A stretch of 64,000 nt of DNA. Source: DASQZK01 sp963732905. GTDB taxonomy: Bacteria > Bacteroidota > Bacteroidia > Bacteroidales > GCA-2748055. Below, piece after piece: positions 1 through 7,683 of this stretch; position 1 is the first letter of the stretch, and the number at the start of each line of letters is the position of its first letter. Where the stretch lies: the NCBI GenBank assembly GCA_963732905.1, contig CAVTBM010000008.1, forward strand, positions 1,246,973-1,310,972. Reading direction: 5' to 3'. A program made the position numbers and the translations under genes. The notes beneath the pieces were generated by a model. That model had not been told where the DNA came from and did no database searches. It saw only the letters and a list, made by a program, of their open reading frames with translations.

Positions 1-1602
1 CGACTGGGTAATGATTACCGGGCTTTCCAGTTCACCCAGCGATTCAAAGGTTACCATGAACCTGTTCTTTTCCGGGACCTGGGATTCAATAATAGCAGAA
101 AGGTCACGTCGCTGATCTGCGGAAAGGTCCGTTTCTTTTACATCCTCCTTTTCGATCAGCTTGTCGATCACATCGGCATCGACCCTGCTGAACCGGGCAT
201 CCTTTAACTTCTGCTCAAGGTGATTAATAAAGTGCGGATCAAGCTGTCCGTCCATTTGGAGGACATCGTATCCTTTTGCCCTGGCTTTTTCAATATAACT
301 GTGTTGAACCTGCAGATCGGTGGAATATAAATAAATCAGGGTTTTGTTCTTGTCGGTCTGGTTTCCCTTGATAAGCTCTTCATATTCACTGAAGGTGAAA
401 TATTTGCCATCCGTATTTTTCAGGAGTGAAAATTTCGCGGCCCGTTCGTAAAACTTCTCGTCGGTGATCATGCCATAGGTGATGAAGAGTTTCAGGTCAT
501 CCCATTTCTTCTCAAATTCGTCACGCTTTTCCCTGAAGATCTCTTCAAGCCTGTCGGCTACTTTTTTGGTAATATGGCTGGAAATCTTTTTGACATTCGA
601 ATCACTTTGCAGATAGCTCCTCGACACGTTGAGCGGGATATCGGGAGAATCGAGAACGCCATGCAATAATGTCAGAAATTCAGGCACGATGCCCTCAACC
701 GAATCTGTAACGAAAACCTGGTTACTGTAAAGCTGTATCTTGTTTTTCTGAATCTCAAAATTGCTCTTTATTTTCGGAAAATACAGAATTCCCGTAAGGG
801 TAAACGGGTAATCAACATTTAGGTGAATATTGAATAACGGTTCGCCGGATACCGGATATAACTCGTGGTAGAATTCCTTATACTGCTCTTCGGTAACATC
901 CACAGGCTTTTCGGTCCATAATGGCTTGGTATTATTGATGATATTGTCCTTCTCTGTCTCTGTTTCCTTCCCGTCTTTCCATTCCTTTTCCTTGCCAAAA
1001 GCAATCTGAACAGGAAGGAACTTGCAATATTTATTAAGAATATCACTTATCCTGCTGTCTTCAAGGAATTCCTTCGATTCCTCATCAATATGAAGGATCA
1101 CCTCTGTTCCGAAGGTTTCTTTTTCAGTTTCTTCGATGGTATATTCCGGGCTGCCGTCGCAAACCCATTTCACAGCTGCTGAATCGGGTTTAAAGGATTT
1201 GGTGATCACTTCAACTTTATCAGAGACCATAAAGGCAGAATAAAATCCGAGTCCGAAATGGCCGATGATCGCATTCCCCTGGTTTTTATACCGGGTGAGA
1301 AATTCTTCGGCACTTGAAAAAGCAATCTGGTTAATATATTTTTCAACTTCTTCCGATGTCATCCCGATCCCGTGGTCGGAAACCTTCAGCGTTTTTTTCT
1401 TCCTGTCGAGTTCCACATGAATGGTCGGATCTCCAAGGTCACCACTGAATTCTCCCAAAGAGGAAAGGGTTTTGAGTTTCTGGGTTGCATCAACAGCATT
1501 TGAAATCAGTTCTCTGAGAAAGATTTCATGATCCGAGTACAGAAATTTTTTAATGATTGGAAAAATATTCTCGGTAGTAACATCGATTTTTCCCTTTTGC
1601 AT
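1..1602 (-). CDS. htpG: Molecular chaperone HtpG (Hsp90), N-terminal 534 residues, cut by the window edge
   Basis: ATP-dependent cytosolic Hsp90 chaperone. The reverse strand from the ATG at 1602 opens MQKGKIDVTTENIFPI and continues without a stop to base 1. GHKL ATPase signatures are clear: LRELISNAVDA (the ATP-binding Asn region), VSDHGIGMT and IGHFGLGFYSAFMVSDKV. They are followed by the middle domain with NVSRSYLQ and ITKKVADRLEEIF. Bacteroidota HtpG proteins are usually about 620-690 residues, so the C-terminal dimerisation domain lies left of base 1. The nearest upstream gene ends far enough away (about 100 bases to the secreted protein's stop at 1705) for htpG to have its own promoter, but I saw no good TAnnTTTG element. 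Identity is certain; only completeness is unknown. Confidence 0.97.
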   Translation of the reverse strand, partial: MQKGKIDVTTENIFPIIKKFLYSDHEIFLRELISNAVDATQKLKTLSSLGEFSGDLGDPTIHVELDRKKKTLKVSDHGIGMTSEEVEKYINQIAFSSAEEFLTRYKNQGNAIIGHFGLGFYSAFMVSDKVEVITKSFKPDSAAVKWVCDGSPEYTIEETEKETFGTEVILHIDEESKEFLEDSRISDILNKYCKFLPVQIAFGKEKEWKDGKETETEKDNIINNTKPLWTEKPVDVTEEQYKEFYHELYPVSGEPLFNIHLNVDYPFTLTGILYFPKIKSNFEIQKNKIQLYSNQVFVTDSVEGIVPEFLTLLHGVLDSPDIPLNVSRSYLQSDSNVKKISSHITKKVADRLEEIFREKRDEFEKKWDDLKLFITYGMITDEKFYERAAKFSLLKNTDGKYFTFSEYEELIKGNQTDKNKTLIYLYSTDLQVQHSYIEKARAKGYDVLQMDGQLDPHFINHLEQKLKDARFSRVDADVIDKLIEKEDVKETDLSADQRRDLSAIIESQVPEKNRFMVTFESLGELESPVIITQS

Positions 1603-1704
1603 AGTCTTGTCTTTTTAACATTAAACATCCGGGCATTTGACTTTCAAAGCCCGTGCCACAGGAACCGGCCTGACAATTCGGCAGTGATATAAATCGGAGT
1701 AGGA

Positions 1705-2547
1705 TTAGTAATTCCGGGCATCGACATCTTTCTGAAACACGAATGTCCCGTTTTCAAATTTGAAAGCATCGTAAGAACCGTCGGGGCTGTAAAACCGGTA
1801 GCTTCCTTTTAGAATGGGCTGTAAAGGTTCGAGGTGATCGAATACGATCATGTCAAGATGCGGGTTATATCTTAGCGAGCTCACGACATCTGCAGAATAT
1901 TCAAGAATGAACCGGTTGACGGTTTTCTTTTCCAGGACGAATTCGCCTCCGAAAACGGGATCTCCTTTCCTGCTGAAGGTCAGGACATCCAGGAGTTTCT
2001 TATGGGAAAACGAGTTATTAAATTCATACCCGAATAATACGTACCAGTTATTTTTCCGCTTTTTAAAGGAATGAATTCCGTAATAAAGGCAGCCATACCA
2101 ATCCGATGTGTCGGGACGGGCAACCGTTTCAGGGTTTTTAATTTCATTATGATGATCGAGCAGCCCGAACACGTCCACCTTTTGCCGGTTTTTTTTCTTT
2201 CCGGTCAGGTGCTGTACAAATCCGTAATAGGTGTACAGCCCTTTCTCATTTTCAAGATACCATGTATAGACTCTGACCCGGTTATCCTGTGAACGGAAGA
2301 TGCCTACGTTTTTGATTTTTTCCCAGTCGAAGAAAAAACTGTCCCATGAGTTCAGAGCCTCACGAAAGCGGGAAAGTATGACCTGGTTAAGGGAATCGCG
2401 CCCCGGAGAGTCGGGAAGGGAGTACAACATTGTAAATTGCTGCGAGAGTTCATTTTCGGCCTTGATCAGCAAGGGAAATTCCGTTTCCTGGGAGAACAGA
2501 GGGACAGCCAGTAACAGAAACAAAATACAAACATAGATTTTCGTCAC
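1705..2547 (-). CDS. Secreted protein of unknown function (280 aa)
   Basis: Begins MTKIYVCILFLLLAVPLFSQ, a short signal peptide ending in the S-Q cleavage style typical of Bacteroidota exported proteins. The mature part has no lipobox, no sorting domain and no catalytic motif I recognise. It is rich in aromatics, and the C-terminal part (around GSYRFYSPDGSYDAFKFENGTFVF) looks like beta strands. The gene sits 37 bases downstream of the aminotransferase gene on the same strand, so the two may be co-transcribed, though no functional link is visible. Other open frames over this region on the plus strand are shadows. I cannot assign a family; it appears to be a lineage-specific periplasmic or outer-membrane-associated protein. 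Confidence 0.85.
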   Translation of the reverse strand: MTKIYVCILFLLLAVPLFSQETEFPLLIKAENELSQQFTMLYSLPDSPGRDSLNQVILSRFREALNSWDSFFFDWEKIKNVGIFRSQDNRVRVYTWYLENEKGLYTYYGFVQHLTGKKKNRQKVDVFGLLDHHNEIKNPETVARPDTSDWYGCLYYGIHSFKKRKNNWYVLFGYEFNNSFSHKKLLDVLTFSRKGDPVFGGEFVLEKKTVNRFILEYSADVVSSLRYNPHLDMIVFDHLEPLQPILKGSYRFYSPDGSYDAFKFENGTFVFQKDVDARNY

Positions 2548-2584
2548 GACAGCATATTTTGAAGAGAACGGAGAACGAAGTCGA

Positions 2585-3778
2585 TTATTGACTTTCAGCC
2601 ATATTAATTGCCTGGTTCACCATTTCGCAGGCTTCCCGGATTTCTTCGTGGGTAATATTGAGCGGAGGCGAAATTCTGACAGCTGTGTCACAAAACAGGA
2701 ACCAGTCGGTCACAAATCCTGAATTTATTCCACATTTAACCACCTTATGCATCAGGTCTTTATTCCCAAGTTCAACGGCAAGGAGCAAACCCTGTCCCCG
2801 GATTTCCTTTATAGAGGGGTGGTTCAGATATTTCCTGAAAAGAGATTCTTTTTCACCTGCCTGATCGGTCAGTTTGTCGCGAAGAATAATCCGTAGTGTC
2901 TCCAGTCCGGCTGCACATGATACCGGGTGTCCCCCGAAGGTGGTGATATGACCAAGGACCGGATTGTCGGCTAAAACTGACATCATTTCCTTTGATGCGA
3001 TAAAAGCACCAAGTGGCATTCCTCCTCCAAATCCTTTGGCCAGGACAAGGATATCAGGAGTTATATTGTATTTCATAAAACCGAAAAGTTTGCCCAGCCG
3101 CCCAAAGGCCGTCTGCACTTCATCCAGGATCAGGAGGGTCCCGGTTTTGTCGCACCGGCTTCTAAGGGCCTGCAGAAAACCCTCATTCGGACATACCACA
3201 CCTGCTTCAGCCTGCACAACTTCGGCCACCACACAGGCAGTCCGGGTGGTAATCTTACGGAGATCTTTTATGTTGTTATACTCCAGCAGACGTACTCCGG
3301 GCAGCAGAGGCCTGAAAGCGGCTTTGAAATATTCATCCCCGAGAAGGCTCAGTGCCCCGTGTGTACTTCCATGATAAGCATTACGGAATGAAATCATTTC
3401 ACTTTTTCCGGTGAATTTTTTAGCCAGCTTAAGGGCTCCTTCAATGGCTTCCGCCCCGCTGTTCACGAAATACACATTATCAAGTCCTGAGGGGAGTTGT
3501 TCTGCGATCAGACGGGCATATTCAACCTGCACAGACTGAATAAACTCGCCGTAAACCATGAGATGAGAATAGCGGTCAACCTGGTCCTTTATCGCTTTGA
3601 GAATCCCGGGATGGGCATGGCCGAGGGCAGAAACATTCACTCCGGCTATGAGGTCGATATACCTTTTGTTCCCCGGGCCATACAGGTAAATCCCCTTTGC
3701 TGATTCGATCTCGATCAGCATAGGTGAGGGTGATGTCTGGGCGATATGGTTCAGGAAAAGAATCCGGTTTGAAACCAT
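2585..3778 (-). CDS. Class III PLP-dependent aminotransferase (ornithine/acetylornithine type)
   Basis: A 397-residue fold-type I aminotransferase. Landmarks in order are the glycine/histidine entry VSALGHAHP, the cofactor-phosphate loop VNSGAEAIEGALKLAKK, the ring-stacking FRNAYHGSTHG, the cofactor Asp in LLILDEVQTAFGRLG, and the Schiff-base lysine in VLAKGFGGGMPLGAF. Length and motifs match ArgD, RocD and GabT relatives. The precise substrate cannot be read from sequence, and no arginine-biosynthesis genes are adjacent. In Bacteroidota a stand-alone gene like this often carries a generic 'aspartate aminotransferase family' name. It is followed after 37 bases by the secreted protein and preceded closely by the LytTR regulator gene, all on the minus strand. 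Family assignment is firm, specificity is open. Confidence 0.93.
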   Translation of the reverse strand: MVSNRILFLNHIAQTSPSPMLIEIESAKGIYLYGPGNKRYIDLIAGVNVSALGHAHPGILKAIKDQVDRYSHLMVYGEFIQSVQVEYARLIAEQLPSGLDNVYFVNSGAEAIEGALKLAKKFTGKSEMISFRNAYHGSTHGALSLLGDEYFKAAFRPLLPGVRLLEYNNIKDLRKITTRTACVVAEVVQAEAGVVCPNEGFLQALRSRCDKTGTLLILDEVQTAFGRLGKLFGFMKYNITPDILVLAKGFGGGMPLGAFIASKEMMSVLADNPVLGHITTFGGHPVSCAAGLETLRIILRDKLTDQAGEKESLFRKYLNHPSIKEIRGQGLLLAVELGNKDLMHKVVKCGINSGFVTDWFLFCDTAVRISPPLNITHEEIREACEMVNQAINMAESQ

Positions 3779-3796
3779 TTTAGGGATAAATAATAC

Positions 3797-4504
3797 CTAT
3801 TTGATGATCAAATTGATATCCTTCATTAATTTATCCTTGTATGATTTACCGATGGGTATACTTCTGGATCCGTCATCCGTCTTGATAATAACAGAGTTAT
3901 CCTCTATCACATCGATACTGCTGGTATTGACAATATAAGACCGGTGTACCCTGGTGAATTTACCTGAAGGAAGTTTGTGTTCGATGGCCTTCATTGTAAA
4001 GTGAATCGTGTACTTATCCTTGAAGGTGTTGAAAATCACATAATTCTCGAGGGCTTCCACCCAAAGAATATCTTCATACCTCAGTCTGACAAGTGTTGAA
4101 TTTTTCTTGATGAAGATTTCATCCTTGCCCAGGATGTTCATTTTATTTCGTTCGAAACGTGCTGCTGCTTTATCGACTGCCTTATAGAAACGTGAATAGG
4201 TTACCGGTTTGAGAAGATAATCTGTCACATCATACTCAAAGGCATCGATAGCATACTTACCTTTGGAAGAAAAGATAATGATCTGAGGGGGATTTTTTAA
4301 TGAATTCAGGAAGTCGATACCACTCATCTCAGGCATCTCGATATCAAGAAAGATCAACTGGATCTCATCGTCCTTTTTCATAACATTAATTGCCTCAACC
4401 GCGTCTGAGAATGAATATCTCAGTACTAATCCCTCAGTCTTCTTTATGAATTCTTCGAGAATCCTTCTGGACAATTTATCGTCGTCAATAATTATGCAAT
4501 TCAT
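3797..4504 (-). CDS. LytTR-family response regulator
   Basis: Receiver domain followed by a LytTR DNA-binding domain. I place the start at MNCIIIDDDKLSRR (4504): the open frame extends ten codons further upstream, but receivers begin this way and a promoter element lies 59 bases ahead. The acidic pocket is IIDDDK, the phospho-acceptor Asp is in LIFLDIEMPEMSG, the switch is IIFSSK, and the conserved Lys is in YLLKPV. The C-terminal LytTR domain has FTRVHRSYIVN and IPIGKSYKDKL. No histidine kinase lies next to it, so its partner is elsewhere. Only 18 bases separate it from the aminotransferase, which suggests read-through. Target genes cannot be predicted from the window. Confidence 0.93.
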   Translation of the reverse strand: MNCIIIDDDKLSRRILEEFIKKTEGLVLRYSFSDAVEAINVMKKDDEIQLIFLDIEMPEMSGIDFLNSLKNPPQIIIFSSKGKYAIDAFEYDVTDYLLKPVTYSRFYKAVDKAAARFERNKMNILGKDEIFIKKNSTLVRLRYEDILWVEALENYVIFNTFKDKYTIHFTMKAIEHKLPSGKFTRVHRSYIVNTSSIDVIEDNSVIIKTDDGSRSIPIGKSYKDKLMKDINLIIK

Positions 4505-4562
4505 CAAGTTCCCTTTTAGTGGAGAATAAAACAAAATTAATCAACACAAACTACTGTTTGGT

Positions 4563-4570
4563 CAAAGATA
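4563..4570 (-). promoter_or_regulatory. -7 element (TATCTTTG) upstream of the LytTR regulator
   Basis: The minus strand reads TATCTTTG, matching the Bacteroidota primary sigma factor -7 consensus TAnnTTTG, 59 bases before the chosen start codon at 4504. No clear -33 TTTG lies at the usual 19-21 base spacing, so this is a partial match only. Confidence 0.45.
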
Positions 4571-4624
4571 AAAAATTATACGGATTTTTAATAACGGGGT
4601 TTCAATTTTAACGAACGGGATATT

Positions 4625-5293
4625 TTATTTTTTATTTTCCCTGAACTTTCGCTCAATTGCAAGGCTGCTCTTCACAGATTTCCTGAGCCAGTCGAGTTTT
4701 AATTTTTTCTTTTCTTCGCTTCCCAGCCTCCAGTCGATCTCAGATTTCTGAAGCCGCCAAAGGAGATTCTGAAGGACAAGAGCAACGGAAACAGAGATAT
4801 TATAGCTTTCGGTGAAGCCGAACATGGGAATCCTGATCAGTTCATCAGCCTGTTTGGCAACATTTTCAGATATTCCGGTGAGTTCAGTTCCAAAGAAGAG
4901 TGCTATCCTGCCTTTTTCAAGGGAGAACTCATCGAGGGAAACATTTCGTTTATCGGGGCTTGTGGCTACAATGCGGTAACCAAGGGTGCGAAGGTGCTGA
5001 ATGGCTCTTTCGGTATTGTTTTCATGGTTCCGGTACCTGAAAATGCTGACCCATTTTTCAGCACCAAGGGCCACTTCACCGTCCATTTTGAACGGGTTCT
5101 GATTTTCGATGATATGGATATCCTGGATTCCGAAGCAGTCGCAGGTTCTTACAACTGCACTGGCATTCTGAGACTGGTAAATGTCTTCCAGAACAACGGT
5201 AAAATATCGTGTCCGGGATTCCAGCACCTGCTCAAAACGCTGCAGTCGTTCCGGTGTTACAAAGCCTGAAAGATAATTTATCAGATCATCCAT
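4625..5293 (-). CDS. TrmH/SpoU-family RNA 2'-O-ribose methyltransferase
   Basis: SPOUT-fold RNA methyltransferase, probably tRNA (Gm18) TrmH-like. I take the start at MDDLINYLSGF (5293). The frame is open 15 codons further, but that extension reads through the HU terminator hairpin. Motif 1 is NASAVVRTCDCFGIQDIHIIE. Motif 2 is ALFFGTELTGIS, and motif 3 is IPMFGFTESYNISVSVALVL with the knot-forming Asn and Ser. The short C-terminal basic tail (SLAIERKFRENKK) is as seen in TrmH. Proteins of this kind use SAM to methylate the ribose of a tRNA or rRNA guanosine. Whether the target is G18 of tRNA is an inference from length and motif spacing. Confidence 0.9.
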   Translation of the reverse strand: MDDLINYLSGFVTPERLQRFEQVLESRTRYFTVVLEDIYQSQNASAVVRTCDCFGIQDIHIIENQNPFKMDGEVALGAEKWVSIFRYRNHENNTERAIQHLRTLGYRIVATSPDKRNVSLDEFSLEKGRIALFFGTELTGISENVAKQADELIRIPMFGFTESYNISVSVALVLQNLLWRLQKSEIDWRLGSEEKKKLKLDWLRKSVKSSLAIERKFRENKK

Positions 5294-5307
5294 GAGGCTC
5301 AAAGTAC

Positions 5308-5335
5308 AAAAAAAGGGAGCATTGGCAAGCTCCCT
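5308..5335 (-). terminator. Intrinsic terminator of the HU gene
   Basis: On the minus strand GAGGGAGC, an 8-base loop, GCTCCC and then seven T. The hairpin lies just after the HU stop codon and before the methyltransferase start, so it should end the HU transcript. It also argues against the longer methyltransferase start. Confidence 0.8.
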
Positions 5336-5356
5336 CAAAGGTAGGATAAATATTTT

Positions 5357-5629
5357 TTATTGAACAGCGTCGCCAAGTTCACTACCAGCTTTAAACTTAA
5401 CCACTTTTTTAGCACTGATAGTAATAGGAGCACCAGTTTGGGGATTTCTTCCGGTTCTTGAGTTTCTTTTTGATACTGAAAATGAACCAAAACCTACAAG
5501 AGCAACACGATCACCTTTTTTCAGGGCAACGGTTGTAGTTTTTACGAAAGCATCCAAAGCTCTTTTAGCATCAGCTTTAGTAATGTTAGCCTCGGCAGCA
5601 ATTGCATCGATTAATTGTGCTTTGTTCAT
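5357..5629 (-). CDS. HU-family DNA-binding protein
   Basis: Ninety residues, the standard HU length, starting MNKAQLIDAIAAEANITKADAKRALDAF. The DNA-contact arm signature VGFGSFSVSKRNSRTGRNPQTG is complete, with the intercalating proline in RNPQTGAPI. It acts as a histone-like dimer that bends DNA. It is monocistronic by the look of the sequence: it has its own TTTG/TATATTTG promoter upstream and an intrinsic terminator downstream. Nothing is unusual in it. IHF subunits are the only real alternative, but the sequence is HU-like throughout. Confidence 0.96.
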   Translation of the reverse strand: MNKAQLIDAIAAEANITKADAKRALDAFVKTTTVALKKGDRVALVGFGSFSVSKRNSRTGRNPQTGAPITISAKKVVKFKAGSELGDAVQ

Positions 5630-5677
5630 AATAAAAAAATTTTAGGGTTAGAAATCATTAAAGTGTCAAATTGTATA

Positions 5678-5708
5678 CAAATATAGAGTATTTCTGATGT
5701 TTAGCAAA
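5678..5708 (-). promoter_or_regulatory. Bacteroidota-type promoter of the HU gene (TTTG-N19-TATATTTG)
   Basis: The minus strand has TTTG at 5708-5705 and TATATTTG at 5685-5678, 19 bases apart. This is a full match to the Bacteroidota consensus TTTG / TAnnTTTG. The start codon is at 5629, giving a leader of roughly 40 bases. Confidence 0.75.
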
Positions 5709-5870
5709 TTTAGGGCTAAAAAAATGCGGTTTTGTTGAAAAAAGGGTAAAATAGGGCCAAAAACAAGGACAGAAATCCGGATTAACGAGAACTGTAAAGG
5801 GATTTCGGGAATTAACCGGTGTCCTTTTCGAAAAATTCAGGCAGGCCATTTCCGATTAAAAAAAATGTGT

Positions 5871-5878
5871 TACTTTTG
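5871..5878 (+). promoter_or_regulatory. -7 element (TACTTTTG) of tRNA-Ser
   Basis: TACTTTTG matches TAnnTTTG and ends five bases before the first base of the tRNA, so transcription would begin at or just before the mature 5' end. No convincing -33 element was found. Confidence 0.5.
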
Positions 5879-5883
5879 CGCCC

Positions 5884-5970
5884 GGAGGAATGGCAGAGTG
5901 GTCGAATGCGGCGGTCTTGAAAACCGTTGTCCGCTCGCGCGGACCGGGGGTTCGAATCCCTCTTCCTCCG
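5884..5970 (+). tRNA. tRNA-Ser (anticodon TGA)
   Basis: An 87-base class II tRNA. The 7-bp acceptor stem pairs GGAGGAA with TTCCTCC, the discriminator is G, and CCA is not encoded. The anticodon loop reads CTTGAAA with TGA at 5918-5920, decoding UCA. The long variable arm (TTGTCCGCTCGCGCGGAC) is diagnostic of serine tRNAs, and the T arm is GGGGGTTCGAATCCC. Its last 16 bases plus the next C are repeated at 6773-6789, where the array inserted behind the gene ends. Confidence 0.97.
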
Positions 5971-5977
5971 CAACCTC

Positions 5978-6015
5978 AAAAGCCCAATTTTGCGACAGCA
6001 AAATAGGGCTTTTTT
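5978..6015 (+). terminator. Intrinsic terminator-like hairpin just after tRNA-Ser
   Basis: AAAAGCCC-AA-TTTTGC-GACA-GCAAAA-TA-GGGCTTTTTT folds as a two-part stem with a 4-base loop and a T-run. It begins eight bases past the tRNA and would end its transcript. It lies inside the inserted array, so it is probably not the ancestral terminator (see 6813-6850). Confidence 0.7.
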
Positions 6016-6069
6016 CATTCCTGCTGCCATTGAAAATTCATTTTCAAATGGCAGCAGGAATGAAAAAAG
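6010..6069. repeat. Long near-perfect inverted repeat (~27-bp arms)
   Basis: Arms 6010-6037 and 6040-6069 (core CTGCTGCCATTGAAAAT / ATTTTCAAATGGCAGCAG) are reverse complements with one bulged A and a 2-base loop. This is far longer than a terminator and would extrude as a cruciform or form a very stable RNA hairpin. It joins the tRNA terminator to the first tandem unit. Confidence 0.85.
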
Positions 6070-6070
6070 G

Positions 6071-6789
6071 CCGTAAACCCGGAGCGATAGCGGAGGGTTT
6101 GGGCTTTTGAGGTTGCAGTACTTCCCCTTTGGGATCATGAAATAATCCCTCTTCAATATCTCTGAGATTAAAGACCGTAAACCCGGAGCGCCATCAGAGG
6201 GTTTGGGCTTTTGAGGTTGCAGTACTTCCCCCTTGGGATCATGAAATAATCCCTCTTCGAGTCTCTTTGAGATAAATGACCGTAAACCCGGAGCGCCATC
6301 AGAGGGTTTGGGCTTTTGAGGTTGCAGTACTTCCCCACTGGGGATCATGAAATAATCCCTCTTCGAGTATCTCTGAGATAAAAGACCGTAAACCCGGAGC
6401 GCCATCAGAGGGTTTGGGCTTTTGAGGTTGCAGTACTACCCCCCTGGGGATCATGAAATAATCCCTCTTCGATATCTCTGAGATAAATGACCGTAAACCC
6501 GGAGCGCCATCAGAGGGTTTGGGCTTTTGAGGTTGCAGTACTTCCCCACTGGGGATCATGAAATAATCCCTCATCAGTCTCTTTGAGATAAAAGGCCGTA
6601 AACCCGGAGCGATAGCGGAGGGTTTGGGCTTTTGAGGTTGCAGTACTTCCCCACTGGGGATCATGAAATAATCCCTCATCAGTCTCTTTGAGATAAAAGA
6701 CCGTAAACCCGGAGCGCCATCAGAGGGTTTGGGCTTTTGAGGTTGCAGTACTTCCCCCCGGGATCATGAAATAATCCCTCTTCCTCCGC
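6071..6789 (+). repeat. Seven-copy ~105-bp tandem repeat array inserted at the tRNA-Ser 3' end
   Basis: Units begin CCGTAAACCCGGAGCG at 6071, 6175, 6280, 6386, 6491, 6596 and 6701, with spacings of 104-106 bp. Each contains GGGTTTGGGCTTTTGAGG, a variable CTTCCCC..GGGATCATG block and ATAATCCCTC. The last unit runs into AATCCCTCTTCCTCCGC, the tRNA 3' end sequence. An 18-base stretch of every unit (TTGGGCTTTTGAGGTTGC) is the exact reverse complement of the bases right behind the tRNA (5970-5987). The period is close to a multiple of three, so long open frames run through it on both strands, but they look like by-products and I do not call them genes. Confidence 0.92.
6773..6789 (+). other. 17-bp duplicate of the tRNA-Ser 3' end (attachment-site-like)
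   Basis: AATCCCTCTTCCTCCGC here is identical to 5955-5971, the T-arm/acceptor end of the tRNA plus one base. The two copies bracket an 818-bp insert in the same way attL/attR bracket a tRNA-targeting element. No integrase gene is present in the insert. Confidence 0.7.
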
Positions 6790-6812
6790 TTGAATACTTA
6801 ACAAAATTTTGC

Positions 6813-6850
6813 AAATGCCTGAAATCAGTCTGATTCTCAGGCATTTTTCA
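6813..6850 (+). terminator. Hairpin terminator, probably the original tRNA-Ser terminator
   Basis: AAATGCCTGA, a 13-base loop, TCAGGCATTT, then TTCATTTT. It lies 24 bases beyond the duplicated tRNA end, so if the insert is removed it falls just behind the tRNA gene, which is why I read it as the ancestral terminator. Confidence 0.6.
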
Positions 6851-7207
6851 TTTTACCCCTCAGAAAGATTTATCACCATAATGAAAGTTTTCGGTGGGTT
6901 ATTCGGTTGACTTTAATAATCCCCCAAAATAAGTCCACCGATTTAGGAAGCTTTTCTCTGATATGTAACCATTTGCATTTTACGAAAGCCGGTCTTCCCG
7001 GTATCGTTATAACCAGAGTTTTTAACCTTAAAACAGGAGGATTTATGAAGCGTACGACATTTTCAGTTTCGCACTAATTAAAAGATAGAAGTTATTAGGT
7101 AATGGTGAGGCACCCATCATGGGCAGGATCACTGTAAACGGCCAGAGGGCTGAATTTTCAACAAAGGGAAGCATCCCGAAGGATGAATGGATCCGGCAAA
7201 AGGCAGA
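6851..7207. other. Gene-free stretch, 357 bp
   Basis: No open frame with coding character and no recognisable RNA. It includes short scraps such as AAAACAGGAGGATTTATGAAG around 7035, which looks like a ribosome site and start codon but leads only to a short frame that stops at about 7079. Confidence 0.5.
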
Positions 7208-7588
7208 TCAGAGTAGTGAAACAATAGATAACCACAGATCAGGATGACTTCCGAACAGGCTGTATACTCCGTTTTTTTTATCAAAGCCAAGACGTTTTCC
7301 CCTGATATAATCCAGCTGCCTGTAAATGATGAGGGTTGAAATGATCATTCCTGATGAGATGGTAAATTGAATGAACACAAGGATATTTCTCAGCAGCTTA
7401 TCTGAAGCGCTTCCCGGGAGTTTGCTCCTGAGAAGCCATACCGGCTCAAATGAAGACAGGAAGAAGGCCGGATAACTTCCTGAAAATAATCCAGGAAAAA
7501 GAGCAATCAGTCGGAAACCCAGGATGAGCTTCCAGTTTTCAAGATAGTTTACGGTAATAACAACAGGCGAATTATCCTGTTCAAATCC
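7208..7588 (-). pseudogene. Remnant of an FtsX/MacB-type ABC transporter permease (middle part)
   Basis: The minus-strand frame from 7588 to a TGA at 7208-7210 reads through NYLENWKLILGFRLIALFPG, SGSYPAFFLSSFEPVWLL, LLRNILVFIQFTISSGMI and IIYRQLDYIRGKRLGFDKK. This is the run of membrane segment, SGxYPAFFLSxFxPV motif and second membrane helix typical of the large Bacteroidota MacB-like permeases (about 800 residues when whole). The N-terminal and C-terminal parts are missing and a stop lies just upstream, so it cannot be functional. A C-terminal piece of the same family lies at 9357-10305, with an intact gene between. The two may be halves of one broken gene or two different casualties. Confidence 0.75.
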
Positions 7589-7683
7589 TCATCATACATG
7601 GATTTTACCAGGTGTTCATGAAATTCCGGAAAATTCCAAGAACAAATCTAACTGGATATTGTTCAGAAGTTTATTTATATGAA

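Noticed and set aside
1..1602. Treating the short frame at 819-1046 as a gene
   Set aside because: It lies inside htpG in another frame.
5812..6679. Long minus-strand frames across the tRNA-Ser repeat array
   Set aside because: The units are about 105 bp, near a multiple of three, so any open frame stays open. The predicted proteins are repeats of one 35-residue block with no homology seen, and they overlap the tRNA gene.
6071..6789. CRISPR array
   Set aside because: Units are adjacent, ~105 bp and nearly identical throughout. There are no 20-40 base unique spacers and no cas genes.
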